Shown here piece by piece: positions 46,538-59,040 of a stretch of 64,000 nucleotides of DNA (the stretch's first letter is position 1; every line of letters starts with the position of its first letter). The translations under genes and the position numbers were made by a program. The notes under the pieces are model-generated. The model did no database searches. It was not told the origin of the DNA and saw nothing but the letters and a program-made list of their open reading frames with translations. This DNA comes from Endomychus coccineus. Its lineage: Eukaryota; Arthropoda; Insecta; Coleoptera; Endomychidae. The DNA lies in NCBI GenBank assembly GCA_958510875.1, contig OY294069.1, positions 176,930,868 to 176,994,867 of the forward strand, in the 5' to 3' direction.

Positions 46538-47594
46538 ACTTGAGGCAATGCAAACAGTTGCTCCTTGAATTGTAGGTAAATGTTATTCCAGGTATCTGGG
46601 GATTCCCAAAAAATATGCATTAGCCCATTTTTCGAACGAGGCAGGACGGTCACTCATCAAATGTAAACTGTAAACATTGGTATTATTGGTGTTGGTTGAG
46701 ATGGTAACGGGCTTAATGGAAAGTTCAGTGGACTTAGCCGAACACCCTTGTCGTGGAGAGGCAGGGAGAAAGAAGCCCAAGTGGAGGATATCTTCAACTC
46801 CTTTCATATAACGGCGTTGGCTTCTGGACAGTAACTGCTTTCTAGGTTGACTTCTGGTATCGATTAGTTACCAAATTATTAATTGTATTCAACTTATTTT
46901 GAGACCATCAACATCATCCATTCATATGGAATTCAAAATTATCAATTTTTGTTTCATTTCCATTAGTCTGCTTTCATTTTCAGAAGCATGCGTTTCTTCT
47001 CGACCGATCAAAATTTTTTTTATATTTCACGGTTAAGAATGTTGATTGCTAAGAAACGGCTAGCACATCTTGAGTGCATTAATTTGGAAAAGCACTGTTG
47101 ATTTCATGTCACGCGAGTTGGTTCAACATTTTACTTCTTGATTCGGTTAGTTTCCTTCTTCAATTATCTGGCCTATCTCGGATTGATGACATCGAGCGTA
47201 ACGTCCAAGGTCGTAGATACTTTTAGCTATTGAAAGAACAATGGCAATGAAGTACGCCAAGCGCCAAGTGAAGTAAACATTGAACCGAACACTCGCTTCG
47301 AGAGTTTTGAGTGGAAGCTATAAATATATAATTATCACTCTGTTGCATAAGAATATACTGATGTCAATGAGCTAATGGTTTTTTTCAGCACGTCTTGTCG
47401 ACTCTCGCAATGCGCAGTCGCTAAAAACTATTTTATTATATTTGATGTTACTTGGGTGGGAAATTGTTTTTTTCCAGAACATGCAGTCATATCTATTTTG
47501 GATACAGATGTTATCTAACTAAGCAGAAAGTGATAGGTTATTTCGATGTACTCATAATAATTCTTGGATATGGGCAACCACAATACAGAAGGAT
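46538..47594. other. non-coding
   Basis: No gene recognised. Confidence 0.4.
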
Positions 47595-48830
47595 TTCGAC
47601 TGTTTTATCTTCACCACTGTTTATTTATTTATTTATTAACGGGACGAACCCTTTTACAGTATAACAAATTTAGTCAAATATAATCTTGAAAAGAATTAAA
47701 AGAATATAAAATAAAGAGTTTACATTGCAAATATACACAGACATCTACATACATTCGAAATCACATAATTTATCTATGTTGAGCTAGTTAGAGCCCTTTG
47801 AAAAGCAACCAAAGAAATATTCCAAAAATTGAAATTATTTGAATAATAATTTGCATTAGGCAGTTTGTTCTGCTATATGGTATGTGAAATATATTAATAT
47901 TAGCCGAGCGTTTATTTCTTTGGGGGATGCGGAAATTAATTTGTGATAGTAAATTAGGACAGTTAACTTAACAATAAGCTTGAATAAATATTTTAGGTCA
48001 TTATGATTTCTACGTGATGTTAATTTTTCAATATTTACAATAGAATTTATAGTCACGAAATCTAATATCCATTTTGTAGGCGGCCAAATCTTAAGAACTT
48101 ATGTAGAACCCTTTTAATCTTCATGCGATGAACATTATAAGGAGACCATATAGAAGAGGTGCGGACGCTGTGTAAAGATATCTTATAGAAACAATGTTAT
48201 GAAAATCGCTACAAACTCTTTATATAAAACCTAAGGATTTAAATGCTTTATTAACTATATAATCACAATTTGCATTAGAAGTAAGCTTTCTGTCCATAAT
48301 AACACCAAGATTCATTATTTCTGTTTTACTAGCTAAGATATTGTTATTGATATGTTAATCGAAATCCTCAAAACTATTGGTTCCATAAAACCTTATTACA
48401 AAGCATTTATCAACATTGAGCTCTATCCCATTCTCGTTGCACCATATATAAAGTTCTGTTAACCCTCTTTTTGAACTGTTAGAGCATCTAAAACAGATTC
48501 AATGACATAGAAAAGTTTAAAATCATCGGCAAAAAGCAAAAAACGACATGTCTTGAAAACATACTTTATATCGTTGATGAAAAGAAGAAACAGCAATGGC
48601 CCTAAATGTGGTCCCTGAGGCACCCCCGATGTAACATTGATTTCTTCAGAACAAAAAGTTTCTAGCTCTACTATTTTTTTCGTGTAGGTAAGGTAGCTTT
48701 TCAACCACTTCGAAAATGCACCTTGTATACCTTACTTAGTATAGTTTTGAGATCAATAGCTCATGATCTATGCGGTCAAAAACTTTACAAAAATCGGTGT
48801 ATATACAGGTCAGTTTTGATAAAATAAAAA
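47595..48830 (-). mobile_element. non-LTR retrotransposon, RT 3' part and tail (family B)
   Basis: Minus strand: TDFCKVFDRIDHELLISKLY (about 48800-48740), SGVPQGPHLGPLLFLLFIND and FLLFADDFKLF with the catalytic Asp pair, then GIELNVDKCFVIRF and LGVIMDRKLTSNANCDYIVN. This is the Jockey/CR1-like order. The frame is broken after the FADD region. The 3' end is a (TAAA)n microsatellite tail at about 47621-47640, preceded by GGGTTCGTCCCGTTAA. It is 5'-truncated near 48830, where a long A/T run begins. Confidence 0.85.
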
Positions 48831-49130
48831 TGTAATTTAAAAAAAAAACAGGTGGTATTCCATCAGGACAAGTGAACAAGTGTGATATGAAGATTACTTG
48901 TTAAAACATTGTTATTTCAATTCAATATCGGAGTATTTAATTTTTTATTTGTATAAACTGGTGATATGAGAAAAATAAATTATTACCTATTTGCTACCAC
49001 AACTTTATAGCAAGTCTCTACTATAGTTTTGGATGTATGCCTGTTCCTAATTCAATATTTCATTGTGAGTATCATAATCGAGAGCCAGAATTTGTTACAT
49101 ATTATGAAGAAAAATTAACAAATTCCTAGA

Positions 49131-49378
49131 AGATGACGTAGATAACCGGTCTCCGGGTACCACCATGTATTGCAGGTGAGTTTTTGCATGATCATCGTTA
49201 GCGACATCTCGAACAGTTGACAAGTAATAAAAAATAATTTTTAATGAAATTCATCGATATCCAGAACGTCAGGACCCCCGTATACCCCGGGGATCGTCCA
49301 AGGGGACCTCAGGGAATTTTTTGGACATCATATTCGTGACCCCAAAACCCCCGAGAAACCAAGTCGAGTCCGTTTTTT
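49131..49378. repeat. inverted copy of the foldback-element centre
   Basis: Matches the reverse complement of 36910-37168 with good identity; landmarks CGGTCTCCGGGTA, CAGGACCCCCGTATACCCC and GAATTTTTTGGACATC. Flanked by unrelated AT-rich sequence at 48831-49130. Confidence 0.8.
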
Positions 49379-49513
49379 GTATTCACCTCAAAATAAACGC
49401 ATTCAACTGCGCTGGTTTTGGAAGGTTTTTCCTTTTTTAGTGCTTTATTTCCTCAATTATTAATATTAAAGCCCAGACCGTTGTTTCTACATGAAATATG
49501 TCGGTGTACAGTT

Positions 49514-51143
49514 CAGTGGCGGCTCGTGAACTTTTTAAGAGAGGAGGCTGGACATAAAACGTTCTTGTAAAAATATACTCTATTCAGCCAATAAATTTAA
49601 CCTTTGCACAGCGACCGTATCAGCTACTTCAGTGACAAAATTAATTGTTGCCAAGCGTGGAGGTGTAGAGTTTCTCTTGGCAAACAATTTTTTGTTCGTT
49701 TTTTTTTTCTTTAGATTTTTGATAATTTTTATTTTTTTTTGAAATTTTTCACATTTTGTTTTTCAATAATTATTTTTATTAACTTTTTTTATTTATTAAC
49801 GGAATTCTACGGTCTTTAGTTTGCGAAAAATGATCAATAATATTATCATAAAATGTATCATTTTGTTTTAAGTGTTTTACTAAATCTTTTACAATAGATA
49901 TCAAACTAACATTGTATAAACGATTTTGGCCCATTTAATTCGTTTGAGAGTAGAAAATGATCTCTCCACCGATGCCGACGTGACAGGAATGGTGACTGTC
50001 AACAAAGTAGTTTATAAAACTGAGGTAAAACTTGTTGCAAATCATTGTCTATCATATATTTTATCATATCGGCGTGAATGTCGTACTGGCCTAAAATATC
50101 TTTATCCGAGTAGGTATATAACCCATAATTCATTGTGCAGTGCTATTTTATCAAAAAATTTAGATTTTAGAACTAAGTTATCTAAAAGTGTATTGGGAAA
50201 CTCTTTTGAAAAAGATTCGAAAAATCTTCTATTCGTCAAGTCGAAAAACTTCAATTCATGTAAATCGGAAAATCGAATCTCAATTTGACCTTTAATAGTA
50301 TCTAAAATTTCATAAAAAAAGTTGTTTATAATGTAGTTTCTTGTCTACCAAATTATATGTTTTCCTCCTTTAACAATATTCTGTTTACCGGTTAATTTAA
50401 ACTTAATACTCGATGTAATATGTTCCTGCGATATTTCATGTCTGTCTATACCACGAGCTAAATTTTTCAAATCATCATAACCCGAGTGCCCCCAACATGA
50501 AGTTGTATCAGATGTAAATAGCAAGCAATATAATTTATTGTGTATTTCGATTTTGAAACATAACTGTCATCGTCACCACTAATCCTTTCAAATCCGGTAA
50601 AGGCTGTTTATTTTTAACAAAACACTTTTCTATCATATGTTAATCCACTAAATGGATTTTCTAAGAACCCAGCAACTAAGTCACTCATCATTTTAACGTT
50701 CACCGATTAGATAAATTATAACTTAACTACTTAACCTTACTTCGCCTCGCGGTACAAAAACAAGAACTAACGGAACACGACACGTGTCGCATTCTTCTAG
50801 CGGAAGGGCGGTAGCAAGTAATCGTATTTCATTCGACCGACGATTCCGTACGAGAAGCTAGACTCCATAGGGTGTTGCCATATTCGCTCTTTTACCCTAT
50901 CTGGCAATTGAACTGCTTGGAAAACGGCAACTGTGTTGACCACACGTATTTAGCGTTTGAGATATATAGAGAATCTAGCCTCTGGCCACTGTTGCCAGAT
51001 TAAAAATAACTACTGAGAACGGGGAATTAATTGTAAAATTTAAAGAATTATCAGAGAAACAGGAAATAAAATGGAGAATGATCATTAAGATAAATTGGTG
51101 AGGAGGCTGAGCCTCCTTAGCCTCCTTCGAGGAGCCGCTTCTG
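49514..51143 (-). mobile_element. hAT transposon with 8-bp target duplication, defective
   Basis: The 8-bp GTACAGTT lies on both sides (49506-49513 and 51144-51151), the hallmark length for hAT. The termini are CAGTGGCGGCTCGTGAA and, inverted, CAGAAGCGGCTCCTCGAA. The minus strand encodes a decayed transposase. Near 49995-49925 it reads PVTSASVERSFSTLKRIKWA, the hAT dimerisation motif, preceded by LQQVLPQFYKLL. Upstream stretches are recognisable but full of stops. Very short for an autonomous hAT, so internally deleted. Confidence 0.88.
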
Positions 51144-51151
51144 GTACAGTT

Positions 51152-52165
51152 CTAGAATTACTGTACGTGTACAGTGTTTTATCTGGAATGATTAAGCCTG
51201 AAAAACCAGAAATCCTCTTGAGTTTGCCTAAACCGAAAATGCCAATTTAAAGAATGTAATTCGACAGATCAATGTGAATGCATTGTAAACATAAAATTAT
51301 CGTTTCATATGTGGTTTTATTGACTCTACGCCTACTAGGTTTAAATTCTATTGTATTATATGTTACTGAATAACCTTCTATTGTATTAAATCACATCTTT
51401 CAAACAATATGTCACCTGACGACTTGTTAAGAAATCATTGTAATGAGAACTAGTTTGGAACAGTTAAAGTTGGAATTGTGAATTGAAAACTTTAGTGCGT
51501 GTTTATGCGCATTGGTTCACAATCAGGACGTTTCTATTTATTTATGTTTTATGTAATGCTGCCACTAATAATACTAACACGAATACGTACATACGTTTTT
51601 AGTTCACGTGAGCGAAAATTTGGCACGAACAGGTCCACATATTATTGAATTTTCAATCGTCCAGTGTTGTGTTTCGCTTGATTCTGGACATTCACTAATC
51701 GAACACCTACATCTCCCAGAATTGACGGGAAGATATCGGTTAAGTGATTTCGAAATAACGTTGAATGTTTATTGAAGGAACTTTCATCCAAAGTGGAGTA
51801 ATGCGAATAACGTTGAATGTACCCAAAACTATATTTATATTTAGAAACCGGAATACGTTTATTTCAATAGATACGAATAATGGAAAAAAAGCTATGTTTA
51901 TGTTTACGAAACTACCAATAAATTGTCAAAAATGGTTCAAAGTTGGCTTTGTATGCTGTAAATGTAAACCTGAAAGTAATCTTTTTAATGCAATTTGTGT
52001 AGAAGATTCTTTTTGGGGATGATTTTATTATATTCTTATTTTAAACATATTTCTTAGGGCGGATTTTACAATCAAAAATTAGCTATACTGGGAATAAAGT
52101 TATACTAGATATAGACTCTTGTTAAAAGTGTTTCAATTTCAGAAGAAACACTTGATCATCTAGCT
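51152..52165. other. non-coding
   Basis: An 85-residue ORF at 51765-52022 has no recognised domain. Nothing else seen. Confidence 0.4.
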
Positions 52166-52640
52166 CAGGGGTCTCCAAACTACGGCCCGCAGAACAAATC
52201 CGGCCCGCCAGTGTCATCAAACCGGCCCCCGACAGCTAATGGCTTATTGTTGTGATAAGTTGGATAAAAAGACACATAATGATAATAACTCGGTTTTATT
52301 TACTTGCTAGGTAGAGCTTAAAGACAGGTATAATACACAAGGTTTTAGAACTTCAGGCATATCCAAACATTTCCCGCACAAGGACTGTTGATGAATGATA
52401 CAATGTAAGGCTAATGATTTTGAACCATCATTTTCTACAGCCTTTGCACAAGAGCAACCATTCCTTTATTGTTACTACACATGTTTTTGCCTCCATCAGT
52501 AGTAATAGATTTCAAGTTTTTCCATCGATGGTATTAATGGCATTTTTAACCCCCTTGAAAATATTTTCCCCAGTAGTCGTTCCGTGAAAACTATCAATAT
52601 CAAGAAGTTCTTCATACACTTCATACCTTTGTGTACCATC
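52166..52640 (-). mobile_element. hAT transposon fragment (ZBED/GTF2IRD2-like lineage)
   Basis: At 52166 the end CAGGGGTCTCCAAACTACGG is the typical terminus of a hAT group. On the minus strand the coding remnant reads YEELLDIDSFHGTTTGENIF, then SITTDGGKNMCSNNKG and LALHCIIHQQSLCGKCLD. These are the central DDE-region motifs of transposases related to the domesticated ZBED5 and GTF2IRD2 proteins. The other end is lost where it meets a non-LTR fragment near 52640. Confidence 0.8.
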
Positions 52641-52880
52641 ATCTTTGGTTAGGGAAGGGAATGAACTGAAGTCAAATTCCTACCAATTGCTTTGGCGAAA
52701 GTCCAAAACGAACTTGAGCCATTCGGACATTCGATAAGCTTTGATTTTTCTTTGGAATCATATGCCTCTTTCGAAGCGTTTATTGTTTCATTGCACATAG
52801 TTCTGGCTTCAACATATTCTGTTGTGGTCTCCAGACATGGGTTACCGCACCAACAACGGTATGCGGTTCGTTTTTTCAAA
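52640..52880 (-). mobile_element. non-LTR retrotransposon fragment, linker before RT
   Basis: A minus-strand ORF reads ETTTEYVEARTMCNETINAS, then KSKLIECPNGSSSFWTFAKA and IGRNLTSVHSLP. This pattern is that of the segment between endonuclease and reverse transcriptase in Jockey-like elements (K.y......P....FW...K.l). No RT block follows; it joins the hAT fragment. Confidence 0.6.
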
Positions 52881-53765
52881 AAATCTGTTTATTTTATTTT
52901 GAGTTGAAGTATTTTTGTGGCTTCAATATATAAAACGAAATATTTGGAAAATGTTAATAGTGTATAGTAGAGTAAATAATTTTTGTATCCATGTATTTTA
53001 AAATTTGATGAACAATAATTTAAAAACTCTTCAATGTTTCTTCTACACTCGCACAGACTTTGTATAATAAGTTAAGCACCTATTTTACAATCGAAGGCGA
53101 ATGTACTTATGAACAGCTTCTAATTCATTAGACCGTTAGTTGCCGTAGTCGTTGCAATAATTTTCATCATTAACTTACGGAACGTGCTAACGCTAAATAT
53201 ACTGGTGACGACGGGTTGTCCGTATGCTGTTCGGAATAATAATCAAGTCGTTTGACAATTGACATTAACAAGTATCCTCTGAGTTCCATCGTCCAAGATT
53301 GATTACGACGTGGCTTTTCAATCCTAATATGGTTCGCTTTATTGACAATCGAACGAGGAACTTTCCATTTCGCTCAATAAACATCCATAATATCACAATC
53401 TTTTTTCAATATCATTTTTCATTTGAAGTGAAACGCTTGTTTATTGTATATAAATTGCGAATCGAATTAAATAATTCACTTTCTTCGTATCTTTCGAGTA
53501 AATGAATCGTATTAGTATAGATTAGTATGGATGAGGCATGATTACGAAGAGGTAATCATCCATTTCACTTTTGTTTATTTGAATTTGACCGAGGCCTATA
53601 GCACAGACCAATGATTATTAATTGTATCCGGATTCCTGAGGTGTTGCTTCGTGAGAATTTATGTAGTTCTTCGTAGGACATTTTCAAATATCTGTCGCCA
53701 CCCTTCTAGTGAAAAGTCTGGACATTTCATGATGGGATTGGTCGCGTTTCATAAAACGAATGATA
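52881..53765. other. non-coding
   Basis: No gene recognised. Confidence 0.4.
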
Positions 53766-54310
53766 GACCTTGAAACCAAAATTAAATTAGTTTCCAAAAC
53801 TATTTATGTCGATGATATTTTCGCGATTCTAAGTAAAGATTTTGGTTCTATTTAATAGTCTTCTTCATTCATGCTTATTGAACGTCCATTTGAGCCAGCA
53901 AAATTATATTAACGAAGTTGAGAAAGTTCGGCAAATAGCGTTGGTTGACGGTTAGGACAAATTTTTGATCAATAAATTAATTTCTAAACAAAAAAGGAAA
54001 TGGGAACGCAACGAATTAACCAAATTAAAGCCACTAGTTCTATAAAATTTAAAAATTACACTTATCATTCTTCATTAATTAATAAATTCTATAATTTGGT
54101 TTCGAATGGGCAATACAACCGGTTTATAGATGTAATAACAAGCTAAAAAACCGCTTAGGCGACACCTTTGATAAAGTTTCCGACTTCGAAAAATCCGGGA
54201 TTTGCAAAATTTATTGTGAGTCATGTTCAAAATACTATGTGGGCCAAACTAGAAGAAATATTGTAACTCGGGAATAGATTAATAGTTTGCATGAGAAAAT
54301 TACATTTCGC
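53766..54310 (+). mobile_element. Penelope-like element remnant (family 2)
   Basis: At 53790-53860 the plus strand reads KTIYVDDIFAILSKDFGSI, the RT catalytic box with both aspartates kept. Then a decayed RT tail (53870-54120) matches 21880-22060. Around 54160-54260 GDTFDKVSDFEKSGICKIYC and SKYYVGQTRRNIVTRE form a GIY-YIG nuclease start. Frame breaks separate the blocks. Confidence 0.8.
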
Positions 54311-54555
54311 AAATCATTTGATTTGCTTACTGATATTCATATAATTGTTTCACATAAGATACTCTTCTCATTTGTTTAAAGGCAATGAAATAAATTATTT
54401 ATTATCTTTACACAGCTGAACAACATTCAAATGAAAACTATTTTAAAGAAAATGCTATTACAAAAACAAATTTTGCGTTGCTCGGAATTGAACCTGAGCC
54501 TACTTAGTCGTAGCCAAGTATCTTTGGCTCATCGCCGTTTGTTATAAACAGTTGA
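54310..54555. repeat. SINE-like dispersed repeat, second copy
   Basis: Matches 37415-37690 in direct orientation (GATTTGCTTACTGATATTCAT, CAATGAAATAAATTATTTAT, TCATCGCCGTTTGTTATAAAC). On the minus strand a box B-like GGTTCAATTCC is present. Confidence 0.7.
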
Positions 54556-57544
54556 CAGTAGGTTAGTTAGTGTTTTCAACACTAAAACAAAACTTTAGAT
54601 GGGACCGCGGTGGTGACGAGGACGCGAACAGGATAGGGTCGACTAATTGGTTGTGCCTAACGATGATGATGAACGTATGACAGGTGAAAATGGTCCGATG
54701 ATGCATGTTTTTGTTGAGATATAAGGAAAGTGTTGGAAATACTTCTGACTTCTTTTGTGCTTTATTATTATGATCCAACTAAAGGTTCATATACAGATAT
54801 GTTTGACGTTGTTGGAGGAGTTCAACGAAACAAACAACATAAATTTATTTATCCCGCATTCTATTCGAATGTAGAACACATTTTGCAAATACAAACATTG
54901 GCACAGGCAACGCTGCCGCTTTTGCAACATCCTATTTTAACAGTGGAACAGTTTCTTCTCATTTGATATTTTGTTGTCGCTTGTGGTTTACATTAATTGA
55001 GAACATGTTTACAAATTAGCTCAACAGGTATGTTTACCGTTTCGATTAGAGTATCTACGATAAGATATATAATTTGTACTGGTCGGAAATGCGTGATTTT
55101 TTTTAGACGGTTTTCAGTGTTTGCCAAAAATCCATGTAGCGTTTTTCGTGGTTGTGTTCTAAGGTGCCCCGGAAAATATGTACGTTGGAATTTCCCGACC
55201 TGTCTCTAGGTTTGTAATAATTGAATTTTGAAAGTTTGTAGAAATAATAAAACGGATACCAGTTCAAGGGAAACAATGCTAAAAATATTTTGAAGTAGTT
55301 TATCGAGTTTGACCTTCATTACAATCTCCATTATTCCACGGTTTTTTTGTCTCTTATTTGGTACATTAGTATTTAGTGGGATACAGGGCATCAAAGTTGA
55401 AATTAGGTTTTCGATTTTGTTGAATATCTCCCCTAAAAGGAAGCCATAGAAAATTTGGTGTATAGGGGTTTTTGATTTTGGAAATTCGAATGTTTAATTA
55501 GTTTTTAAGTAGATTGTAGAGGACGTCGGATGCGTTTAAAGGTAAGTTTTTGCCGTGTGTGATTTATTTGAGAAAATATTTGTTCTGCATCATTTTTTAA
55601 AGAAAAAAAGGTGTAGTTCTTAAATGTCGCTAAACCTGTACGTTTGGGCTTTCAAAGCTGTCGCTGAAATCTCTCTGAACCCAGCTAAATTAATGTAGGT
55701 CATGGAGAGACAATGAACGGTGACTTTTGTGTCTGTGAAACTAACTTATTATGTTTATTAGATTTCATAGTGAGATTAGTACACATCTGTTTTAAAATAA
55801 TGGTTGTAATTGTAAATATCTAATTAAAATGCAAATATACAATTTATTCATGAACGAAAAGATGAGAGAACCATATGTATTTATGCACAAGACAATTTTA
55901 ATGGAAGAGCTTGCTACCAACAAACTTATCCCAACAGAAAGCACCAGATTTCAAACCTTTTAAGAACCTTATTGACGATTTGCAGGAAATTGGTTCATTC
56001 CGTCCCAAACGAGATGAGTGGAGCTGTCCAAAAAGAAATTTTTGGTTCGTGTAGCGGAAATAAGTAGGAAACGTATATCTGCAGTTACTGGGTTAAGCCG
56101 GTGATCAATTACGGGAGTTTTTCATCAAAAGAAAAGGTTCACCGATACTACCGACCTTCCGTCGAAATTGAAAGAGGATTATAATAATTCGATAATGATG
56201 ATAATCTCTACGAACAGAACCCTTTATATAAATGCGTTAAATTGGGAAATCATTCATTAAAATCGTGTATTACTGTTTTATCTGTTTATCCTGTTTTAAT
56301 CTAAAATACAAACTAACACAAACGTCAAAATATATCGAATCTCTTCTACTCCGTTCGGGATTGATTTTCGAAAAATCCGTTCTTAGCGGGTGCCTACGTC
56401 GTATGATGAACATATCTGACAAATTTCAAGTTGGTCCACTTAATAGTTTCCGGGATTTCGTGATGGGTGAGTCAGTCAGTGAGTGGTAGTTGCAGTATTA
56501 TCAGTTATTGTGTGACACGTTTGACTGATAATAAATCTAAAGCATCTTTCATTGTCTCCACAGCCTTACGAAAACATCACATTCATTCATTTGGTTCAGA
56601 CAGAATTCAGTGACCACTTTGAAAGCCAATATGTCCTTAATTTTTACAAAAGATACGTAGCCCTGTGGCATGTAGTGCCATCCTGATATATTCTATTGAT
56701 CAAAATGAACGACAAACGAAACTGACTTGTTGCAAAAATAATGACGTTTGATATTTTTGAAAGCTTATTCAATTTATTCTTGGATCTTGGATTCGATGGT
56801 ATTTTTTATCCACAATCCCAGATTGTGCCTTGGGAAACATAGATCTCGTCTGCTTCCATATTAGAGTATAATCTCGTGTCGTGATTACTGTTTGTTCACA
56901 GTTCACAGGAGCAAAATAAAAAATCAAGTAGAACAATTACGTGAGATTCTTGCATTTGCATTTTAATGGTACAGAGAAAAACTACAGGATGCGATTTCAT
57001 AATTATAGCTGAACCTATTCAAGATCGACTCTATGTACTATGATGTGAATCAACCTACGTTAATTTACTATTTTCACACGGGTCATCTCTTTCAATTGTT
57101 TCCACTGTAAAGCAACAACGTTTTCTCTCATGCACTCTGGTGAGCATCTCATCGAAATGAAAAAAAAAGATTAGCATAAATTAAAATCGTTGCTTATAGT
57201 AATAGTAACAATTAGGTATGTTAATAATCGGTTCTCATGCCATAATGAATTACTTTCTATTTGTTATTATGAGTAGTATGTACTGCTGAATTGTTACTAA
57301 TTTCGAGATTTATGAAAGCTGACGTGGCTGCCCTCTATTGAAAATTTAATCTCTATGTTTGAACGGACGTTTTCATTATAAGATGAGAAAAGCTTTAAGA
57401 TAAAATTTCGTTGCGACAGCTGCTTTATGCTTTCTACATATACACAATTTTAAACATTATAAAAAAGTGCATATAAATGTGACTCAATGATTGTACATCG
57501 GTTCTATGATTCACAGACTTAGCATAACGTTTAATGTGAATCAT
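54556..57544. other. non-coding or unrecognised
   Basis: Short ORFs at 54730-54966 and 54997-55209 have no recognised domain. 56390-56490 holds a repeat-like end with GTGAGTCAGTCAGTGAG. No gene supported. Confidence 0.35.
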
Positions 57545-57750
57545 CTACAGAATAGATCTTTTATAATATTGGTTTCTGCAGTTATCATGTTTTGGGGCGT
57601 TGGGCCAATTTCATTGAGACAGGGCTCGTATATACATGGAACGGGTAGTAATTGCAATTGTCGGAAGATGTTTCTACATGAGGTTCTTCTATTTGCTCCT
57701 ACCATACTTCTTACTGCAAGCTTCTGTATTATGAAGACTCGGTCCGATTT
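57545..57750 (+). mobile_element. Tc1-like transposase fragment
   Basis: Plus-strand VIMFWGVGPISLRQGSYI corresponds to the VMVWGGIS block of Tc1 transposases. HEVLLFAPTILLTASFCIM follows, as in the segment leading to the MQDNARPH catalytic motif. The catalytic part appears only after a frame slip (YEDSVRF). Confidence 0.55.
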
Positions 57751-58560
57751 AGATACAGGCTACTACAGATCGCTACTAGTTTTGATTTGTCTTGGAAATA
57801 AGGGACCGAGGTGGTGTCGCATCCGACGCAGCATTCGGTGTAGCGCCCAACTTTTGTTTTCGTGTAGAAAAAGGAAAACAAATAATTTTTGGGAACTTTG
57901 GCGCTCTCTGCTTGTATTTTAGGATGTAGTACGACTTACCGCTCTCACGGAAAATCAAATCCAAAAACATTTTGATATTGTCAAAAATGCTCAAGGGTCG
58001 GGTTTACAACTTTTTGTCTTAATGCCTCGCTAACTAACGATTTATTAAAAAAACAAATAGCTTGGTTAATTTTTTCCACAATTGTCATATTTTCCTGTCA
58101 GACTTACTGTACCATAAGTTATTGGACCACTACTATTAGACCCCGATAACGCATCACGGTGTAATCTTCCGTGTTAGACGCATACTTTTGGATAATTAAC
58201 CAAAGCGAGTATATCTAATGTGAGTTTTATGCAAGATCGCTCATTGTTTATTGTAATAGTTCTCGCTAACGGCGTCCAATCTGCTACTTTCTACCTCCAA
58301 TCAACAACAGCTTGCCTGAATTGAGTAACCGTAATAGCAGGATACCCATTCATACGCAACTACGATCGATGACCGATAAGACGCTGTTCCATTACACTCG
58401 CGTTTGTGTTTTGTTTACATCTTCACACACCCGCCCCCTTTCACACACGCACATGTGAACTGACGGGTCCGCTATGTTCAATAGGAATAGTGATCACTGA
58501 TTGTCCGTTGGTGTGTGTGTTACGTTGATTATTGATGATGTTTTTTTATTTTGTTATCAG
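57751..58560. other. non-coding upstream of the milton exon
   Basis: No gene recognised; ends in a polypyrimidine tract and TTGTTATCAG acceptor. Confidence 0.4.
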
Positions 58561-58665
58561 AACTGTGCAGTGGGGAATCGCTCCCAGAAGTTGAAATCAT
58601 CAGTTTGTTGGAAGAACAGTTACCTCGTTATAAACTCAGAGCGGATACCCTTACCAAATTTGGTG
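58561..58665 (+). CDS. milton/TRAK motor-adaptor exon
   Basis: A 105-bp exon between a T-rich tract with ATCAG and a GTGAGT donor. It reads ELCSGESLPEVEIISLLEEQ, then LPRYKLRADTLTKFG. The LPEVEIISLLEEQLP.YKLRADT sequence is the strongly conserved start of the HAP1/TRAK domain. Milton (TRAK1/2) links kinesin-1 and Miro for mitochondrial transport along axons. The first codon is split (one base from the previous exon) and the last base begins a codon continued in the next exon. No following exon was found in the remaining 5.3 kb, so downstream introns are long too. The candidate upstream exon is at 29016-29115. Confidence 0.85.
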
Positions 58666-58939
58666 GTGAGTTCTTTTTTTATTTTTGTTTTATTTTTATT
58701 TTTCAGTTTTTGTATTGTTATGGTTTTAGATCCTTACGAAAACAGATTGCGCCACATTGTTTTATCTTCTCACATTTATAACCTTGTATGTCCAAGTTTG
58801 CTGGTAATCCAGTAAATTGTTTTATTTTTATTTTATATCATTTAACATAAACTGTCTTAAGTCACATGACCAATCGACCGATGACCTTCCAGGGGATACT
58901 GTTTACAGTTTCATACGACATTTAATCTCTCAAATTAGA

Positions 58940-59040
58940 ATAATAATAAAGAACCAAGATGAGGTCCTTGCGGAACGCCTGACTGAGGGAATTTTAGGTC
59001 TTGAGGTTGGTATAAAAACTTAATATATGTTGGTAGCGTC
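58940..59040 (-). mobile_element. non-LTR reverse transcriptase scrap
   Basis: Minus strand reads QDLKFPQSGVPQGPHLGSLL, the RT block preceding FADD, as in family B at 48.6 kb. Only about 100 bp. It lies within the milton gene, antisense to it. Confidence 0.6.

Noticed and set aside
49926..50288. 120-residue plus-strand ORF
   Set aside because: Antisense to the hAT transposase remnant, whose dimerisation motif is on the minus strand.
58501..58815. 104-residue plus-strand ORF in another frame over the milton exon
   Set aside because: The conserved HAP1/TRAK sequence is in a different frame, with proper splice sites.
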